Shown: in pieces, positions 61,401-64,000 of the stretch
Numbering within the stretch: position 1 is the first letter of the stretch
Layout of the letters: every line of letters begins with the position of its first letter
Assembly (NCBI RefSeq): GCF_040954835.1
Contig: NC_090697.1
Span: forward strand, 1,810,501 to 1,874,500
Direction: 5' to 3'
Source: Lepisosteus oculatus
Lineage: Eukaryota; Chordata; Actinopteri; Semionotiformes; Lepisosteidae
Length of the DNA stretch: 64,000 nucleotides
The notes under the pieces: generated by a model
What the model saw: only the letters and a program-made list of their open reading frames with translations
Databases searched by the model: none
Told to the model about the DNA's origin: nothing
Program-made: the position numbers and the translations under genes

Positions 61401-62149
61401 CTAACTATTCCCCTGTGTTCGAAATTAAATAAATCATTTCACTTAATTCTTTTTAGACCACGAATGAGTTTGGATGCATTTATTTTTTTACCTCTAGAAC
61501 AGCAGTATACTTATTAATCAAAGCTGAACACACTATTCCATATACAGTATTACCTAGCTAGAAAACTATAATTTCAGTTGAACTTTGTTTTAATTTCTAT
61601 GCTTATATTTCCACACATTTTCTTTGAATTTGATTGCTTCCCCACATTGTCTTGATGACAAAAGTGAGGAGTCAACATTCTAATAGATTGTTTTCACATA
61701 ATTCATTTTTTTAGTGTTAGTACTACCCATTTGTTATTGTTATAAGCTAGAGAGGGATGGGCGTAAACAACAGGATTGAAGAAGATTAAAAATTTCAAGT
61801 CGTGATACCATTTTACCAATCCAAGTATTGTATATCGTAAGAACTGTACAGAAAACTTGTTGGGAGAATAAAAAAAAACAAAGTGGCAAACTTAAAAGAC
61901 AATTATTCTTACCATTGACTAATGCATCATTTCTTACTAGTCACAAGTGCTATATAAGTACTGCTCATGAGTACCTGGGCCCAGTCTTTTACAGAACCTT
62001 GTAAAAGATCTCCACTCTTCAAATGAGGCTTGAATACCAAAAAATAAACGTGGGACCTTATTTCTTATTAAAGATTCTACACAACACTAAATCATTCCCT
62101 AAATGTATCGAAAATACTGTATATGGAAAATGTCTTGCCTATTCCAAAT

Positions 62150-62560
62150 AACATGTCACCAAATATAAAAAGCACATTATTTCTTTAGCTTTGTGGACAC
62201 CACAGAAAAGATTCCCAAAAACGGGTGAAAATTGCAGTGTCCAGATGTGCAAAGCTGGAAGACTTACCCAATAGGCTCACAGCTGTAACCGCTGCCAAAC
62301 ATGTTTCTACCATGTATTACACCAAGGGAGGGGGGTGAATACTTGTGTGATCAGTTATATTCTGTTTTTTATTTGTGAGTTATTAAGAAAAAGCTTTAGA
62401 GTTTTTTTTTTTTATTCAACATTACAGAGTATTTTGTGTTAATCAGTGATAAGACGTCCCATATAAATCTATTTTGGTTCCATGATATACAGTAAGGAAA
62501 TGTGAAAAATGCCAAAGGGGGTGAATATCTTTAATGCCACTGTAAATTGCATAATCTTGC
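62150..62560 (+). pseudogene. 3' end of a Tc1-like transposon
   Basis: Residues of the transposase C-terminus (SRCAKLEDLPNRLTAVTAA-like, near 62240-62300) are followed by gggtgaatacttgtgtgatc. A terminal stretch closes it: gggggtgaatatctttaatg, ccactgta. It is the 3' third of a Tc1-like element, with no 5' partner nearby. The catalytic residues are absent. Confidence 0.6.
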
Positions 62561-63061
62561 AACCTGTGTATAACGCAGGTTGTATTTCATTTGCTGCTGT
62601 ATGCCTGACACAATTTAAGTCTCTTTAATCTATTCCACTGCTGAAACTGTTTGTGATTCTACCTACTGCTGTATTGTTCCTAACCTTGTCAAGTACAGTA
62701 TACTAAGTACTGTACAGTACAGTATGCCAGGATCTGAATCATTGACATCATTTAAGAAGAGGGGTGGTCCTAGTATCAATTGCTGTGATACGCCGCTGGT
62801 ACACTACCAGAGTCTTAGCCAACTCTTCTTTTTCTTAATCCAAGTTATTACTATTAGTGGGTAATATATACAGTACAACTTAGAAACATTCTTTGAAAAC
62901 ACAAAAAAACTTGTGAAGCCTTCCATTTACATTAACATGAAAAGAGTGAATGAATAGTGTGAAAAACAGACTGTGTGCAAACCATCAGGTAGAGATTCTG
63001 ACTCACAAAGGTTCTTTTATTTGAGATGCAAAACCTTATTTTCTTTCTCTATTCACCACAG

Positions 63062-63172
63062 GATAGCTTTCCAGCTCGATTTGGAGGGATTCACTTCGTC
63101 AATCAACCCTGGTATATCCATGCTTTATATACCGTCATACGTCCCTTTCTGAAAGACAAGACAAGAAAACGG
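63062..63172 (+). CDS. CLVS2: CLVS2 third coding exon (CRAL-TRIO, part)
   Basis: The exon follows ttcaccacag and encodes [20 protein letters not shown] and then FLKDKTRKR, 37 codons in phase 0, with a GTAAGA donor at 63173. It matches clavesin residues right after LAIEGLQ, so the three exons join without loss. FLKDK is shared with CLVS1, while HALYTVIRP is as in CLVS2. The remaining roughly 100 residues, with the C-terminal QPLLSLD-type end, are outside the window. The continued open frame past 63172 is intronic. Confidence 0.95.
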
Positions 63173-64000
63173 GTAAGAAGAAAAAGTATCTTTTGTCCTT
63201 CTTGCCAAGGATTACAGATTGAGTAGATTTTGTTTTATGTTTTATGTCCAGAAACTCGTTCACCAAAAGGTACCATTTTTCAGTGAAGAAACAAAAGTAG
63301 GTGTGCAAAAGTAGGTGTATGAGGCAAATTGTCTTTTCGTATTTCTTGAAATCTTCTCATTTTCAAGAAACCGTTATAGTTGGCATTTTTTGCAGTCATT
63401 ACTAATATGACCTTGGTGGTAATACAGAATGACTTTGGTTTTAACTTTTACAATAAGCTATGAAAAACAGTGCTTATTAAATGGGACAACAGTTATCCTT
63501 AATTCGCCTATCACTAAAACTTGAAATATATATTCCTATAAATAATTAATTTAAAAAGACATTTACATGTCTTAATAATGTGTGACAATATTACCAATTC
63601 ATCATAAATAAAGCTGGTAATAAAGTATAATTAAAAGCAAATTAAACACAAGTGTCTGATAAAACAGCACATGTTGTTGCAAACAGATGGACTGAGGGCA
63701 TACTTGAACGTGTGAGCTGGAACAAATAGTGCTTTCTCACTGCAGTTCACAAATCAGCTTTGTTGGTCCAGGTACAGTATATGCCTTTAACATACCTTGC
63801 AAGGTAAATACAAAGAACAGATCCAAAAAGTGCAAAAAATGTTCCTACATTTATAGCTGATAACCTCTGATTAGTAATCTTGTTTGAAAGAATGCAATGT
63901 ATTGGATGTGTTGTTTTAGAAGGATGTTCTTTCTTTAAAAACATTTTAAAGCTTGCATATTATTTTTAGCCTTTAATATGTGGTCGAAGTGCAATGGTAA
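63173..64000 (+). other. CLVS2 intron 4, beginning
   Basis: AT-rich sequence after the GTAAGA donor. No exon, repeat or gene is recognised up to the end of the window. The minus frame 63747-63944 looks like chance. Confidence 0.6.

Larger units (their letters stand above)
38132..63061 (+). other. CLVS2 intron 3 (about 24.9 kb)
   Basis: The intron starts gtaagg and ends ccacag. It contains nearly all the Tc1-like relics of the window, a candidate solo LTR, two foldback elements, several dispersed fish repeats and two long (AAT)n/(ATT)n microsatellites. Apart from these, the intervals 38140-39440, 39780-42040, 44260-45670, 45960-47060, 50530-52730, 53830-54770, 55700-58640 and 59130-60900 hold no feature I recognise. 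Small open frames in them lack domains. Confidence 0.85.

Overview
The window is vertebrate nuclear DNA, AT-rich and intron-dominated, with single exons spaced by kilobases. The repeats are those of bony fishes: CR1/L2/Rex-type LINE debris, Tc1-like transposon relics, a dispersed repeat whose plus sense begins ccatccattttc, and tRNA-derived SINEs. Large introns and this repeat mix suggest a ray-finned fish, perhaps a non-teleost such as a gar, bowfin or bichir. I cannot fix the species from sequence alone.

Only two protein genes are supported, both on the + strand. Positions 847-1176 are the terminal coding exon of SMPDL3A (acid sphingomyelinase-like phosphodiesterase 3A), with a poly(A) signal near 1533. 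Positions 33132-33520, 37957-38131 and 63062-63172 are the first three coding exons of CLVS2 (clavesin-2, a CRAL-TRIO lipid-binding protein). They join in frame at residues that match the family and give about 225 of roughly 327 residues. The last third lies beyond the window. SMPDL3A followed by CLVS2 in the same orientation is also the human 6q22 order, so this is an ancient syntenic block. A CpG-containing, CRE-bearing stretch at about 32270-32606 ends in a good splice donor and is a candidate CLVS2 promoter and untranslated exon 1.

The 31 kb between the genes, CLVS2 intron 2 (4.4 kb) and CLVS2 intron 3 (24.9 kb) hold mobile-element remains. These include a degraded CR1/L2-like LINE at 20170-21800 with an opposing RT fragment at 21935-22370, a second long degraded LINE at 25870-28030, and candidate LTRs at 3585-4957, 5053-5803 and 53251-53824. 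Intron 3 also holds Tc1/mariner relics at 47700-48420, 54780-55700, 60900-61400 and 62150-62560, tRNA-like SINE material, and microsatellites. Similar SINE and LINE tails occur on both sides of the CLVS2 promoter.

The most interesting system is a family of eight short foldback elements (for example 2516-2692, 16838-16986, 19509-19640, 42055-42267 and 44051-44245). Two near-identical inverted arms carry a hammerhead-ribozyme-like core (CTGAAGA, short stem II, GAAACGTT, matching stem I), followed by a one-sided tail. Several copies have clear 8-12 bp target-site duplications, with a recurring tail end and variable head ends. That pattern points to retrotransposition (Penelope-like or SINE-like) rather than a cut-and-paste MITE.
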